64,000 nt of DNA from Devosia naphthalenivorans (GTDB taxonomy: Bacteria > Pseudomonadota > Alphaproteobacteria > Rhizobiales > Devosiaceae). Position 1 is the first letter of the stretch. Every line of letters begins with the position of its first letter. Under the pieces are notes generated by a model. The model saw nothing but the letters and a program-made list of their open reading frames with translations, made no database searches and was not told the origin of the DNA. Of this stretch, positions 54,999-63,959 are shown piece by piece. The DNA lies in the NCBI RefSeq assembly GCF_003056355.1, contig NZ_PYVW01000017.1, forward strand, positions 45,797 to 109,796, in the 5' to 3' direction. A program made the translations under genes and the position numbers.

Positions 54999-55058
54999 TA
55001 GGCGGGATGCGGTTCCTGATAGCCAGTGTGGCATCTCTTGCAGGGAAGTTGGAACGGA

Positions 55059-56648
55059 ATGGAACAACTCACACTTAAGTTCTTGGGCGCGTCACAAGGT
55101 GTTACCGGATCTTGCTTCATGGTGCAGGCAAGCCGGTCCACCGTGCTGGTGGATTGCGGCATGTTCCAGGGGTCGAACAGCGAGCGAGCCTTGAACTCGA
55201 GGGATTTCCCCTTTGGCCCCGCAACGATCGACGCGGTTGTGCTGACCCACGCGCATATCGATCACAGCGGTCTGCTACCGAAACTGGTGCGGCAGGGGTT
55301 TAGGGGCAAGATCCACGCGACCCAGGCGACGGTGGATCTATGCTCTGTCATGTTGCCGGACTCCGGTCACATACAAGAGCAAGAGGCGGAGCGGCGGAGT
55401 AAGCGGGAACGTCGCCGGAACCGTCAACCGCCGGAGCCGGTCTACTCGGTCGAAGATGCGTACGCCTGCCTTCAGAGCTTCTCGAGGGTGAACTACGGGG
55501 AATGGGTCGCTGTCGCCGACGGAATACGTGTTCGATACTGGAATGCGGGACACCTACTCGGATCTGCTTCGATCGAAATGGAGGTGTCCGGGGAGGACCG
55601 GTCCGCTACTCGCATACTGTTCTCGGGAGACATCGGGCCGATGGGGAAGCTGCTGCAGTGGGATCCCGAGGGACCGGAAGGGGTGGATTATGTCGTATGC
55701 GAATCCACCTACGGGGCTGTCGAGCGGCCATTGGAGCACGCCGGGAGCCGAAGGGATCTCCTGCAACAACAGGTGGTCGACGCGGCTGCAAGAGGTGGGG
55801 CACTGCTGATCCCGTCGTTCGCCGTGGAGCGCACCCAAGAGGTCCTGGTCGATCTTGTGGGCTTGATGGAGGAGGGCAGGGTCCCAGCCTTCCCGATAGT
55901 GATCGATTCACCTTTGGCGACAAGGGCAACCCAAGTCTTCAAACACCATGCCGAAGAGCTGGAACACGGCGCCGAGCTGTTGCGGGCGCTGAACTCACCC
56001 CATCTCACGATTACGGAGACTGTCGAGCAAAGCAAGATGTTGGATCAGCGTAGCGGCTTTCACGTGGTGATTTCGGCCAGCGGGATGTGCGATGCCGGCA
56101 GAATAAGGCACAGGTTGAAGAACTGGTTGTGGCGCCCGGAGGGAACGGTGCTGCTGGTTGGATTCCAGGCGGCGGGCACCCTGGGCCGCGTTCTACTGGA
56201 TGGCGCTACTTCCGTCAGGATCCATGGCGAAGAGATTTCGGTCGCCGCTGCCATACGATCGCTGGATGTGTATTCGGGACACGCCGACGCAACTGAGTTG
56301 GAAGCATGGCTTCGAAGCCGCAAACCCGTCAACGGCACCGTATTCCTTGTCCATGGGGAAGCTCCCAACCTCTCTGCCCTGCGTGAGCGATTTGGAAGGA
56401 TGCTCGCAACCGACCAGATCATGGTTCCCGAACTGGATCAGGCGTTCCTCTTGCAGAATGGCCGAGCGATCGAGATCGATTCCGATGACGAACCGCGGCT
56501 GGTGCAGGTACATGCCGGGCAACCCGACAGCAGCAATGACGAGGCGGACCTGCTGCTCGACATCAGTGACGCTTTGTCAAAGGCTGCTGACGAGCGCACA
56601 CGCGGCATTATCGTCCGGAAGCTGAAGCGGGCACTTGAGCAAGAATGA
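55059..56648 (+). CDS. Beta-CASP metallo-beta-lactamase (RNA-processing exonuclease type)
   Basis: 529 residues from ATG 55059. MBL motifs LTHAHIDHSGLLPKL (HxHxDH), NAGHLLGSAS and FSGDIGP, then the beta-CASP domain (PSFAVERTQEVL, IVIDSPLATRAT), ISASGMCDAGRIRHRL and a final YSGHADATEL (motif C His). Related to CPSF73/YSH1-like bacterial RNases. Genes of this type recur in USP/phosphoketolase stress islands, where RNA turnover under low oxygen is plausible. Confidence 0.88.
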   Translation: MEQLTLKFLGASQGVTGSCFMVQASRSTVLVDCGMFQGSNSERALNSRDFPFGPATIDAVVLTHAHIDHSGLLPKLVRQGFRGKIHATQATVDLCSVMLPDSGHIQEQEAERRSKRERRRNRQPPEPVYSVEDAYACLQSFSRVNYGEWVAVADGIRVRYWNAGHLLGSASIEMEVSGEDRSATRILFSGDIGPMGKLLQWDPEGPEGVDYVVCESTYGAVERPLEHAGSRRDLLQQQVVDAAARGGALLIPSFAVERTQEVLVDLVGLMEEGRVPAFPIVIDSPLATRATQVFKHHAEELEHGAELLRALNSPHLTITETVEQSKMLDQRSGFHVVISASGMCDAGRIRHRLKNWLWRPEGTVLLVGFQAAGTLGRVLLDGATSVRIHGEEISVAAAIRSLDVYSGHADATELEAWLRSRKPVNGTVFLVHGEAPNLSALRERFGRMLATDQIMVPELDQAFLLQNGRAIEIDSDDEPRLVQVHAGQPDSSNDEADLLLDISDALSKAADERTRGIIVRKLKRALEQE

Positions 56649-56722
56649 AAGGGTGGGGCAGGAGGGAAGGTCGGGAGGCCGCCGATCCTGCCCATATCTC
56701 CTTGCCGACCCAGTGTTCGCTC

Positions 56723-57478
56723 TCAGACGGCAGTGTAGCCGCCATCGACCAGGTGATAGCTGCCGGTGATGAAGCTTGCTGCAGGTGACAGGAGGAACAA
56801 GGTCAGGGCCGCCACCTCATCCGATGTCCCGAGCCTCCCGATTGGATGAAGGCCGCGTATGTGGGCAAGTGTCTGGTCGTCCAGGTTCTTGGAGAGCAGG
56901 GGGGTGTCGATGAACCCGGGCCCGATCGAGTTGACCCTTACCCTGTGCTTTGCATATTCCACAGCCGCTGCCTTGGTGAGCCCGACCACCCCGTGCTTGG
57001 CCGCCACGTAGGCGGAGGAACTGGCAAAGCCTACCGTGCCCAGGATCGATGCCATGTTCACGATCGCGCCGCCGCCGGCTTGCTGGATCGCCGGCAGTTG
57101 GTAGCGCAGACCGTAGAACACGCTGTTGAGGTTTGTGTCGATGACCTTGGTCCAGCCGTCCAGTGGATACTCTCCGGTCGGCGCTGCCGGTCCTGCGATG
57201 CCGGCATTGTTCACCGCGAAGTGGAGAGCTCCGAAGGTGCTACGAACACTTTCGACCATTGCCTCGACCTCGATCGCCGAACTCACGTCAGCGACACAGG
57301 CCGACGCCTTGCCGCCCGCTGCAACAACCGATCTCACAACTTCTTCCGCGGCTTCCAGGTTCAGGTCCGCAACCATCACCGAAGCGCCCCTTTCCGCGAG
57401 CCGCTCGGCGATTGCCGCACCGATGCCGGAGCCTCCACCGGTCACCAGAGCAACCTTGTCCTTGAAGTCCTGATCCAT
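56723..57478 (-). CDS. Short-chain dehydrogenase/reductase
   Basis: 251 residues, classical SDR. Cofactor motif TGGGSGIG near residue 14 (Asp after beta2, VADLN, favours NAD), NNAGIAG, active-site Ser region (NMASILG), YVAAK catalytic Tyr-x3-Lys, and C-terminal ITGSYHLVDGGYTAV. Resembles glucose-1-dehydrogenase/3-oxoacyl reductase types; substrate unknown. Divergent from the DUF4342-like/USP/fixLJ run. Confidence 0.88.
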   Translation of the reverse strand: MDQDFKDKVALVTGGGSGIGAAIAERLAERGASVMVADLNLEAAEEVVRSVVAAGGKASACVADVSSAIEVEAMVESVRSTFGALHFAVNNAGIAGPAAPTGEYPLDGWTKVIDTNLNSVFYGLRYQLPAIQQAGGGAIVNMASILGTVGFASSSAYVAAKHGVVGLTKAAAVEYAKHRVRVNSIGPGFIDTPLLSKNLDDQTLAHIRGLHPIGRLGTSDEVAALTLFLLSPAASFITGSYHLVDGGYTAV

Positions 57479-57625
57479 GATTTTTCTCCATTGCCGATGA
57501 GACGTTCATAGCGAAGCGCGCCGTCCGGTTCCTTGATGCCGGTCAACTGCCCCCAGCCCGGAGCTGCGGCAGGATCACATTCCCGGTCAGGAGCCGAGAG
57601 TACTCGGCTTACTTGGTGTCGAGTC

Positions 57626-57639
57626 TTGACGCGGATCAA
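57626..57639. promoter_or_regulatory. Anaerobox for the small protein-USP-fixLJ run
   Basis: TTGAC-GCGG-ATCAA, centred 57 bp before ATG 57689. It could drive transcription through usp, fixL and fixJ. Confidence 0.75.
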
Positions 57640-57688
57640 GGCGTGGGTTTGCTGTCTATGCGAAGGTTTCCGAAGAAGGAGACATCAC

Positions 57689-58006
57689 ATGACACATGAA
57701 CGCCGACCTGACGCAGACCCCACGGAAAGCCTCCAACTCCCCGGACACCTGCTGCCCGAGAAGATCCGGGAGCTGTTGGCGCAAGGCAATGTGCGGACGC
57801 TCACTATCCGCTCCGAAACCGGCGAAGTCTATGTATCCATTCCCCTGACTGCAGGCGCAATCGTGGGTGGGGTCTTCGTGCTGACGGCGCCTTGGCTCGT
57901 GCTTCTGGCTGCCCTCGCAGGTCTGCTCGCAAAAGTGCAAGTGGACGTGACCTACGACGGTCCCGAGCAAGACGAGCGCCAGCAACCTGGGAATAACGCA
58001 CCATGA
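57689..58006 (+). CDS. Small DUF4342-like membrane-associated protein
   Basis: 105 residues from ATG 57689 (GAAGGAGA upstream). A soluble N-terminal part (HLLPEKIRELLAQGNVRTLTIRSETGEVYVSIPL) is followed by a hydrophobic segment (AGAIVGGVFVLTAPWLVLLAALAGLLAKV) and an acidic tail. The pattern matches DUF4342-type proteins, whose function is unknown. It overlaps the next USP gene by 4 bp. Confidence 0.7.
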   Translation: MTHERRPDADPTESLQLPGHLLPEKIRELLAQGNVRTLTIRSETGEVYVSIPLTAGAIVGGVFVLTAPWLVLLAALAGLLAKVQVDVTYDGPEQDERQQPGNNAP

Positions 58007-58827
58007 TCAAGGATATCGTCGTTCACCTGACCGGTTCCCAAGAGGATGAAGTGCGGCTCTGCTTTGCAGATGCGCTCGCCGGCATATTCGGTGCTCATCT
58101 CACCGGACTGCTGGTGCACTTGGAACCGGAGCTGCTCGCCGTTCCCGACCCGATGTACGCCGATGTTCTCCAAAGCATGGTCGATGAATCTGCATCCATG
58201 ACGCGACAGCACAAGAGTGTGTTGTCCGCTCGGTTCGAACGTTTCGCTGTTGCCAATGACCTTCGTATCATTTCAGGGACGAGGGGCACGATCGGCGATG
58301 CTCTCGCCACGGAGGCCCGGGCATCCGATCTCTTCGTCGCAACCCGGCCCCATGGGGATCCCGGAGGCGATTACCGGGTTGAAGAAGCTGTGCTGTTCGG
58401 CAGCGGGGGACCATGCCTGTTCTTGCCCCCGAAGAAGCCTACGCTGGCCGAGATCGGAAGCGTCCTTGTCGCCTGGAAGACGCGCAGAGAGGCTGCCCGG
58501 GCAATCAAGGACGCCATCCCATTCCTCAAGAAAGCAAAGCGGGTCACCCTCGCCATCGTGACCGATGAAGCTGAACAGGCATCCAACACGGCATCGGGTG
58601 CCGACATCGGTCGATACCTCAGCCGCCACGGCATCAAAGCCGAAATCAAGGAACTAGCTGGCTGGCATTCTGCTGCAGACGCCTTGCTTAACGAGATCGC
58701 GTCTTCCGGACCGGACCTTGTTGTCGCGGGAGCCTACGGCCATTCACGGCTGCAGCAGCGCCTTCTTGGTGGCGTGACAAGGGCGTTGCTGAGCAAGTGC
58801 GAAGTTCCGGTGCTTATGTCCAGGTGA
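58003..58827 (+). CDS. Universal stress protein, tandem UspA
   Basis: 274 residues beginning [35 protein letters not shown], closely parallel to the USP at 30689 ([20 protein letters not shown]). C-terminal half: [22 protein letters not shown] and [23 protein letters not shown]. The usual DGS after the first strand is KTR here. Overlaps its upstream neighbour and precedes fixL by 10 bp. Confidence 0.87.
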   Translation: MIKDIVVHLTGSQEDEVRLCFADALAGIFGAHLTGLLVHLEPELLAVPDPMYADVLQSMVDESASMTRQHKSVLSARFERFAVANDLRIISGTRGTIGDALATEARASDLFVATRPHGDPGGDYRVEEAVLFGSGGPCLFLPPKKPTLAEIGSVLVAWKTRREAARAIKDAIPFLKKAKRVTLAIVTDEAEQASNTASGADIGRYLSRHGIKAEIKELAGWHSAADALLNEIASSGPDLVVAGAYGHSRLQQRLLGGVTRALLSKCEVPVLMSR

Positions 58828-58837
58828 AGGGGACACC

Positions 58838-60343
58838 TTGCCCAGCAAGGACAAGGGTCCTACTCTCATGCCGGGCGGGGCGGCCCGGGCAATGCAAGTA
58901 CGTATCCAGTCGGAAGCAAAACGGTACTTCGTAGCTGGCGGGCTTGTACTGCTGGCCTATCTGACTTTACGCTTCATCGACGTGTTTTTCGATGTGTTCA
59001 TCGTGGCATCGATTTTCATCCCTGCAGTGCTCTGTGCAGCCGTGCTTGGCGGCTTCACGCCGGGCATAGTCGCTACGCTGCTGTCGCTAGCTTTTATTTT
59101 CGGGATCCTCCGCGATAATTATCCCGTTGGCGCCTTATACGCGAACTTGGGGCTGTTCGGCGCATTGGGAGTGACCTTGGCCTGGGGAGGAAAGCAACTG
59201 CACGCGGCGCGCCAGCAGGAGCAACGAACCGCACGCGATCTGTTGGAACGGAGCCGGGAATTGGCAACCCTGCTCGATACCGCACTCGACGCAGTCGTGG
59301 TCATTGAGGCGGATGGAGCCATCAGGGCCTTCAACCCCGCCGCCGAACGACAGTTCGGATATTCCGCTGCCGACGTGTTGGGCCGCAACGTGTCGATGCT
59401 CATACCCGAGCCTTATCGACACAAGCACGACGGCTACTTGGATCACTATCTGAAGACAGGTGAGCGGCGCATCATGGGGACCGACCGAGTGGTCGTTGGG
59501 GCACGCAGGGATGGTACCACCTTTCCTATGAAGCTGGCTGTTGGCGAAATGGTGATCGAGGGCAGGCGCCACTTCGTTGGTTTCGTCCGCGACCTCACTG
59601 CCATCGAGGACAGCCTCGCGCGCCTACAAGAATCCCAGGACGAGGTCGCCCGCCTTGCTCGATACAACGAACTAGGTGAGATGGCGTCGACCCTTGCACA
59701 CGAGTTGAACCAACCGCTGGCGACCATCGCGAACTATATCTACGGCTCTCAGCTGATTTTGGAGCAAATCCCGGGGCCGCGGATCGCCGAAGTGCAGCAG
59801 GCATTGGAGGAGGCAGCCCTGCAGACACTTCGTGCCGGTGACATCATCCGGCACCTCCGGGAATTCGTGACCCGAGGGGATACCGAAAAGTACTTTACCG
59901 ACCTCAGGAGCCTGGTGGAGGAGGCAAGCGCGCTAGCCTTGGTGGGAACGCGGGAAAAGGGGCTCAGGATATTCTACTATGTGAGTGAAACTCCACCGGT
60001 GCTGGCCAATCGGGTTCAGATCCAGCAAGTGGTGGTGAACTTGATCCGCAATGCCGTAGAGGCGATGAGAACTAGCCAGGACAAGATGCTGAACATCTCG
60101 ACCAAGCGCGTCGGCGCAACTGCCGTGATCGAGATCAGCGATACGGGTGTGGGCATCCCCGCGGAAGTTTCAGAACGCCTTTTTCAGCCCTTCGTCTCTG
60201 GCAAACCAAGCGGCATGGGTATTGGATTGTCGATCTCCAAGCGCATCATCGAGGCGCATGGTGGGGAGATCTGGGCAACTGCAAGGCCGTCGGGTGGCAC
60301 CACCTTCGGTTTCACGCTCCCGATCCAAGAGGAGAGGTTCTGA
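58838..60343 (+). CDS. fixL: FixL oxygen-sensing heme-PAS histidine kinase
   Basis: 501 residues from TTG 58838 (GAAGGGGA upstream; ATG 58868 is an alternative). Three to four N-terminal membrane helices (about 30-115), a heme-PAS domain (about 140-255), and a HisKA/HATPase kinase core with phospho-acceptor H288 ([11 protein letters not shown]). The heme ligand is likely H197 in [10 protein letters not shown], and R217 (TDRVVV) matches Arg220 of Bradyrhizobium FixL. The residue matching Arg206 is His203, an unusual change. Oxygen binding should silence the kinase; FixJ is encoded 2 bp later. Confidence 0.88.
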   Translation: MPSKDKGPTLMPGGAARAMQVRIQSEAKRYFVAGGLVLLAYLTLRFIDVFFDVFIVASIFIPAVLCAAVLGGFTPGIVATLLSLAFIFGILRDNYPVGALYANLGLFGALGVTLAWGGKQLHAARQQEQRTARDLLERSRELATLLDTALDAVVVIEADGAIRAFNPAAERQFGYSAADVLGRNVSMLIPEPYRHKHDGYLDHYLKTGERRIMGTDRVVVGARRDGTTFPMKLAVGEMVIEGRRHFVGFVRDLTAIEDSLARLQESQDEVARLARYNELGEMASTLAHELNQPLATIANYIYGSQLILEQIPGPRIAEVQQALEEAALQTLRAGDIIRHLREFVTRGDTEKYFTDLRSLVEEASALALVGTREKGLRIFYYVSETPPVLANRVQIQQVVVNLIRNAVEAMRTSQDKMLNISTKRVGATAVIEISDTGVGIPAEVSERLFQPFVSGKPSGMGIGLSISKRIIEAHGGEIWATARPSGGTTFGFTLPIQEERF

Positions 60344-60345
60344 CC

Positions 60346-60978
60346 ATGACGAGCAGCGTAACCGTTCACATCGTCGATGATGAAGCTTCAATCCGGCAAT
60401 CAATGTCCTTCTTGGTTTCGTCTGCAGGATACGCGGTGCGGGTCCACGACTCGGCGGAGGCGTTCCTCGCATCTCATCCGTACCCCCCAGGGCATTGTCT
60501 CATCACGGACTTGCGCATGCCCAGGATGGACGGAGTTGCGCTGCTGAAGCAGTTGAGCGAAAGCGGCACCATGCTGCCCTCCATCGTGGTGACCGGGCAT
60601 GGTGACGTAGCCATGGCCGTGAACGCGATGAAGGTGGGTGCCTCGGATTTCATCGAAAAGCCGTTCGCGGCTGCGGTCCTCCTCGACGCGCTCAAGAACT
60701 TGGCTTCCAGAGCAAGGGACGCGAGAGAGAATGACCGTGAACAAGAGCTAATTCTCGACCGGTTAAGCAGCCTGTCGGCTAGAGAGCGGCAGGTCTTCAA
60801 TGGCGTGGTCGCTGGAAAAGCAAACAAGACCATCGCTCACGAGCAGGATCTCAGTCCCCGTACCGTCGAGGTATACAGGGCGAACGTCATGGCTAAGTTG
60901 CATGCAAAGTCGCTCCCCGAGTTGGTCCGAATGGCATTGTCCGCAGGCCTCCTTGGTGACGGGGACACCTCGGCTTGA
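60346..60978 (+). CDS. fixJ: FixJ response regulator
   Basis: 210 residues. Receiver domain with VDDEAS acidic pair, phospho-accepting Asp in LITDLRMPRMDG (about residue 56), conserved Thr in VVTGHGDV and Lys in IEKPF. LuxR-type HTH at the C-terminus (SLSARERQVFNGVVAGKANKTIA...SPRTVEVYRANVMAKL). Phosphorylated by FixL at low oxygen, it should activate fixK. The stop codon lies within the next anaerobox. Confidence 0.92.
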   Translation: MTSSVTVHIVDDEASIRQSMSFLVSSAGYAVRVHDSAEAFLASHPYPPGHCLITDLRMPRMDGVALLKQLSESGTMLPSIVVTGHGDVAMAVNAMKVGASDFIEKPFAAAVLLDALKNLASRARDARENDREQELILDRLSSLSARERQVFNGVVAGKANKTIAHEQDLSPRTVEVYRANVMAKLHAKSLPELVRMALSAGLLGDGDTSA

Positions 60979-60988
60979 TCGTCATCAA
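60975..60988. promoter_or_regulatory. Anaerobox before the FixT-like/fixK genes
   Basis: TTGAT-CGTC-ATCAA, overlapping the fixJ stop and centred 65 bp before ATG 61046. It implies FixK control of its own operon and of the FixT-like gene. Confidence 0.75.
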
Positions 60989-61045
60989 AGCGTGATCCTG
61001 AGCAGCGGTTAGCTTGTCGCGAACTGTAGTCGGGATGAGCGTTGA

Positions 61046-61369
61046 ATGCCCAAGCTCCGGATACTCATCGAAATTCCCGACACGGACCTGTACAGTTCAG
61101 TGGCATTCTTGGTGTTGGCACATGGCTACCAACCCGTTGTCGATGATCCCACCAATTCTCGCCGACATGAAACCGCTGCCGTAATAGTCGACGAAGATTC
61201 CCTCTCCCGGTGCAAGCAGACCCGTGGCGTTCCTGTTATGCCGGTAATTGTCTTGTCGGCCAGATCCCGTCCGTCAGATTGCCCCTCGCAATGGTACTGG
61301 CTGGAAAAATCACATCTCGGGAAAAGGTTGAGCGACACGCTGGAGGGAGCTGTCGGACCCGCTACGTAG
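61046..61369 (+). CDS. Stand-alone degenerate receiver protein, FixT candidate
   Basis: 107 residues with a receiver-like layout: LRILIEIPDTD start, AAVIVDEDSL at the phospho-Asp strand, VIVLSARS matching the switch Ser/Thr and WLEKSHLG matching the conserved Lys. The N-terminal acidic pair is replaced, so phosphorylation is doubtful. Two Cys (SRCKQ, SDCPS) are present. In Caulobacter and Sinorhizobium, FixT is a small single-domain receiver encoded with fixLJ/fixK that inhibits FixL. Position between fixJ and fixK under an anaerobox supports that role here; direct homology was not tested. Confidence 0.6.
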   Translation: MPKLRILIEIPDTDLYSSVAFLVLAHGYQPVVDDPTNSRRHETAAVIVDEDSLSRCKQTRGVPVMPVIVLSARSRPSDCPSQWYWLEKSHLGKRLSDTLEGAVGPAT

Positions 61370-61452
61370 TAGTTCTACAATGTCGTTGACCCGAGTTTTG
61401 CGTCGGTTGGTCGTAGGCTATTTCTACTCCCGTGAGTTCAGGGAGAAAGCGG

Positions 61453-62094
61453 ATGACCTTCCAACCTACTCTAAACCGGCCGATCGCCGGGACGCCCGGC
61501 ATTCCGATGTATCTGGTCGGTGCGGCACAGGATGCGCGTTCGATCTATCACGACGGGTCGGAGATCTACGGCGAGGGTGAGCCTGCCGGCTCGCTCTATA
61601 TGGTGGAGTTTGGTTGTGTGCGCATCGGTCGCTTCACCAGGGAGGGCAGGCGGCAGGTCTGCGGGTTTTCCTACGCCGGCGACATATTCGGATGGGAAAG
61701 CGAATCGGAGCACCGTTTCTTTGCCGAGGCTGTAGGCTACTCCGGGATTCGTGTGCTACGGCCCTCGCGTGACGCGGAAGCTTGCGCCAAGCTCTTCCCT
61801 TTGGTGATCCAGAATCTTACCCGGTTTCAGGAGCATCTGCTCGTCCTCGGCAAGACAATCGTCGATGAGCGGCTGGCTGCATTCTTGTGCGACTTGGCGG
61901 ACCGGCAAGGGGGCGTCAGCCAAGTCGAACTGCCGATGACTCGCAGTGACATCGCCGACTACCTCGGAGTGAGCTTTGAAACCGTTTCCCGCATCCTTCG
62001 CCGGTTTCGGGACCAAGGGTTCGTCCACGTGCCGGACATTCACTCCATCGAGATCTTGGATCGCCCGGGCCTCGAGGCCGTCTGCAGACGCTGA
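61453..62094 (+). CDS. fixK: FixK-type CRP/FNR transcription factor
   Basis: 213 residues from ATG 61453 (GGGAG seven bases upstream). Cyclic-nucleotide-binding-like beta barrel (about 25-110), dimer helix and a winged helix with LPMTRSDIADYLGVSFETVSRILRRF; the ExxSR motif (ETVSR) predicts recognition of TTGAT half-sites, matching the anaeroboxes found here. The four-Cys cluster of oxygen-sensing FNR is absent, so it should depend on FixLJ for oxygen control. Likely the master activator of this region. Confidence 0.9.
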   Translation: MTFQPTLNRPIAGTPGIPMYLVGAAQDARSIYHDGSEIYGEGEPAGSLYMVEFGCVRIGRFTREGRRQVCGFSYAGDIFGWESESEHRFFAEAVGYSGIRVLRPSRDAEACAKLFPLVIQNLTRFQEHLLVLGKTIVDERLAAFLCDLADRQGGVSQVELPMTRSDIADYLGVSFETVSRILRRFRDQGFVHVPDIHSIEILDRPGLEAVCRR

Positions 62095-62100
62095 GTGGAC

Positions 62101-62114
62101 TTGATCGAGGTCAA
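62101..62114. promoter_or_regulatory. Anaerobox downstream of fixK
   Basis: TTGAT-CGAG-GTCAA, centred 186 bp before the next gene start (62294), farther than other boxes. The interval could hold a long leader. Confidence 0.6.
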
Positions 62115-62293
62115 GGTGGGGCTTGGTGCAAGCCTTAGGCTGGCGACGAGAACATAGGCTTCTCGTTGAGAGCCTGGTTTATCCCTTGGCCGCTTGCCGC
62201 AAATGGAAAATCTGGGCGGCGTCAGGGTAAATCAGATGTTCCCCAGTCGTTTGAAGTGAAGGCGCCGGTGGGGCGGCCATAAAGGAGCGATCA

Positions 62294-62665
62294 ATGCCGA
62301 AGATGACGCATATCCGACTCGAACTCGCTCGCGAGGCCGCGCATCCTGAGGGGGACCAGGCGACAGGCTACGACCTGTTTGTCCCGCTGGACGAAAGCGG
62401 GCGCATCGACCCAAAAGCCTGGCGTCGCAGTCGCGACCAATGCGTGGTTCGCAAGTTCAAGCGGAACGGCGAGACCACGACGGGTCTTATCCGGCACGGA
62501 CCCGGAGGCCGATGGGAATTCGACTACGACGACAATGCTAATTTCAAGGATCAATGGGGCATCCACCTAGGCGACGAGTCGTTCGTGCTCGGCGAATACA
62601 TTTCGGTGCGTGGACCGGCCAAGGAAACTCACACCTATCGGGTACAAGGATTGGGTATTCTTTGA
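62294..62665 (+). CDS. Conserved-looking hypothetical protein, 123 aa
   Basis: 123 residues, AAGGAG upstream of ATG 62294. Soluble, beta-rich sequence: HIRLELAREAAHPEGDQATGYDLFVPL, then RRSRDQCVVRKFKRNG, GGRWEFDYDD and GDESFVLGEYISV. No family recognised. The anaerobox at 62101 suggests oxygen-responsive expression, consistent with the end of the fix cluster. Confidence 0.65.
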   Translation: MPKMTHIRLELAREAAHPEGDQATGYDLFVPLDESGRIDPKAWRRSRDQCVVRKFKRNGETTTGLIRHGPGGRWEFDYDDNANFKDQWGIHLGDESFVLGEYISVRGPAKETHTYRVQGLGIL

Positions 62666-62804
62666 ATGGCGCACTGACGGACCCTCTGGGTCGCGTGCGG
62701 GAACCGAGGCAAACCGGACTCATTGCCTGACAGGCCGGAATAGCCTGCGCAGGCATGAGATCTGGGCTAGTGGGAGTGCCAATTGGTTCACTCCGGCCCC
62801 CACT

Positions 62805-63014
62805 CTAGGCGGTGTTGGCCGTCAGCCAAGCAACCCATTGCCCTTCCACGTAATGGGAACCGGGTTGCGGCGGCCACACGGCGACTCGGCTTTGTAGGCT
62901 TCCTCGGTCACAGCAAAAGTACGGCGTGAGTTCTTGGATGTCGCGGCACTCCAAGGTGCTGTGTTCCGTGTACTCCAGAGCTTGGGGCACGGAGCTTGCG
63001 ACGCAGTCGGCCAC
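62805..63014 (-). CDS. Possible small protein after the NTF2-like gene
   Basis: 69 residues (MADCVASSVPQALEYTEH... ending WVAWLTANTA) beginning 8 bp after the NTF2-like stop. The closing PQPGSHYVEGQWVAWL is protein-like. Cys-rich; no family. A competing frame overlaps, so this is only a possible gene. Confidence 0.3.
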   Translation of the reverse strand: MADCVASSVPQALEYTEHSTLECRDIQELTPYFCCDRGSLQSRVAVWPPQPGSHYVEGQWVAWLTANTA

Positions 63015-63021
63015 CCGGGTG

Positions 63022-63459
63022 TCACATCAGCCCCTTGTCCTTGAGCACTTGGACTTCATCGCCAGTGATCCAGCCAAACACCTTCAGCTTGCCGTGGTTC
63101 TGCTCAAGGAGATAGGCGTTGGTGAACGGGACATCGATACGCCTGCCATCCTTCTCGAACTCACTATTCCAGCCTACGTGAGCGAGACAGTGCGTCTGGT
63201 CGATTGGATGCACCTCGACCGCGGTGACGGTCATCGCCTTTGTTCCGATCTGGCGATATTGTTCATACCCTTTCGATACCTTTTCGCCGAAGGCATGATC
63301 GTTGTCGCCTGTCATGACCCCTTGAGGCCCCGCGGCAATGAAGTGGGAAGAGTAGAGGGAGCGGAGAGCTTCCATATCCAGCGAGCCCTCCAAGCCATCC
63401 TTGAAGGACATGGCATATCGATAAAAAAACTCCTCCACATTCTCTTTTGTGATAGTCAT
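63022..63459 (-). CDS. NTF2-like (SnoaL-type) protein
   Basis: 145 residues from ATG 63459 with AAGGAG eight bases upstream. An alpha+beta cone fold is suggested by MTITKENVEEFFYRYAMSFKDG, LYSSHFIAAGPQGVM and a C-terminal FTNAYLLEQNHGKLKVFGWIT. Such small domains bind or turn over hydrophobic ligands; no catalytic residues are certain. A longer frame from 63615 is unlikely because the ribosome site favours 63459. Confidence 0.7.
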   Translation of the reverse strand: MTITKENVEEFFYRYAMSFKDGLEGSLDMEALRSLYSSHFIAAGPQGVMTGDNDHAFGEKVSKGYEQYRQIGTKAMTVTAVEVHPIDQTHCLAHVGWNSEFEKDGRRIDVPFTNAYLLEQNHGKLKVFGWITGDEVQVLKDKGLM

Positions 63460-63959
63460 CTCTAGCTCCTTCCGGCGTTCGAACGAATGTTGTGTATCTA
63501 GCCGTATTCCTTGGAAGCTGTTCAGTCCGCCAGCCACTTCCGAGGTGCCGGTCTGCGATCGACCCCCATTCCGCCGCTCGGTATTACGATGGCCGTTCCC
63601 GAAAGCAGCGGCCATTACTTAACGCTGCTGGTGGTGCCGCCGGCAATCTCGAAAACGCATCTTCCCTCGAGCTCGGCTCGTATCAGCCAGCTTGCTGGTG
63701 CACTGATGTCGGTCATGCCAAAGCCGAGTAGGTCCCAAACAATCATCATGTTCGGAGAACTCAGGCCGAAGGGCATAAATCGTTGACCCCTGTTGCATGT
63801 GATTAGGCGTGGAATGAGGCCCAGGTTTTCGGAGTAACCGGCTTCCAAAAGGTTGGACGCCGATAGGGGGCCCTATCCGACGCCGATGGGGTGGACGCCC
63901 CCCGACGGCATTTATGTGCCAGAGTTGCGGTGTCGAGAACCGCTACAGAGGAGGCGTCC
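63460..63959. other. Gene-poor stretch leading to an insertion element
   Basis: About 500 bp. A minus-strand frame (63615-63848, 77 residues) is open but unsupported. The last ~130 bp is hairpin-rich (GATAGGG/CCCTATC at 63862-63877; GGGG/CCCC near 63888-63900; GCGG/CCGC near 63927-63943) and directly precedes the transposase start, so it is probably the left end of the insertion element. Confidence 0.45.

Larger units (their letters stand above)
54523..55058. promoter_or_regulatory. Gene-free divergent promoter region with hairpins
   Basis: About 535 bp between the divergent USP and beta-CASP genes. It holds the USP anaerobox, a perfect 12-bp hairpin at 54933-54967, and a degenerate anaerobox at 54985-54998. 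Between 54700 and 54930 nothing coding or repetitive is convincing. Confidence 0.55.

Noticed and set aside
63615..63848. 77-codon minus-strand frame before the IS110 gene
   Set aside because: No family, no ribosome site; could be a remnant but cannot be supported.
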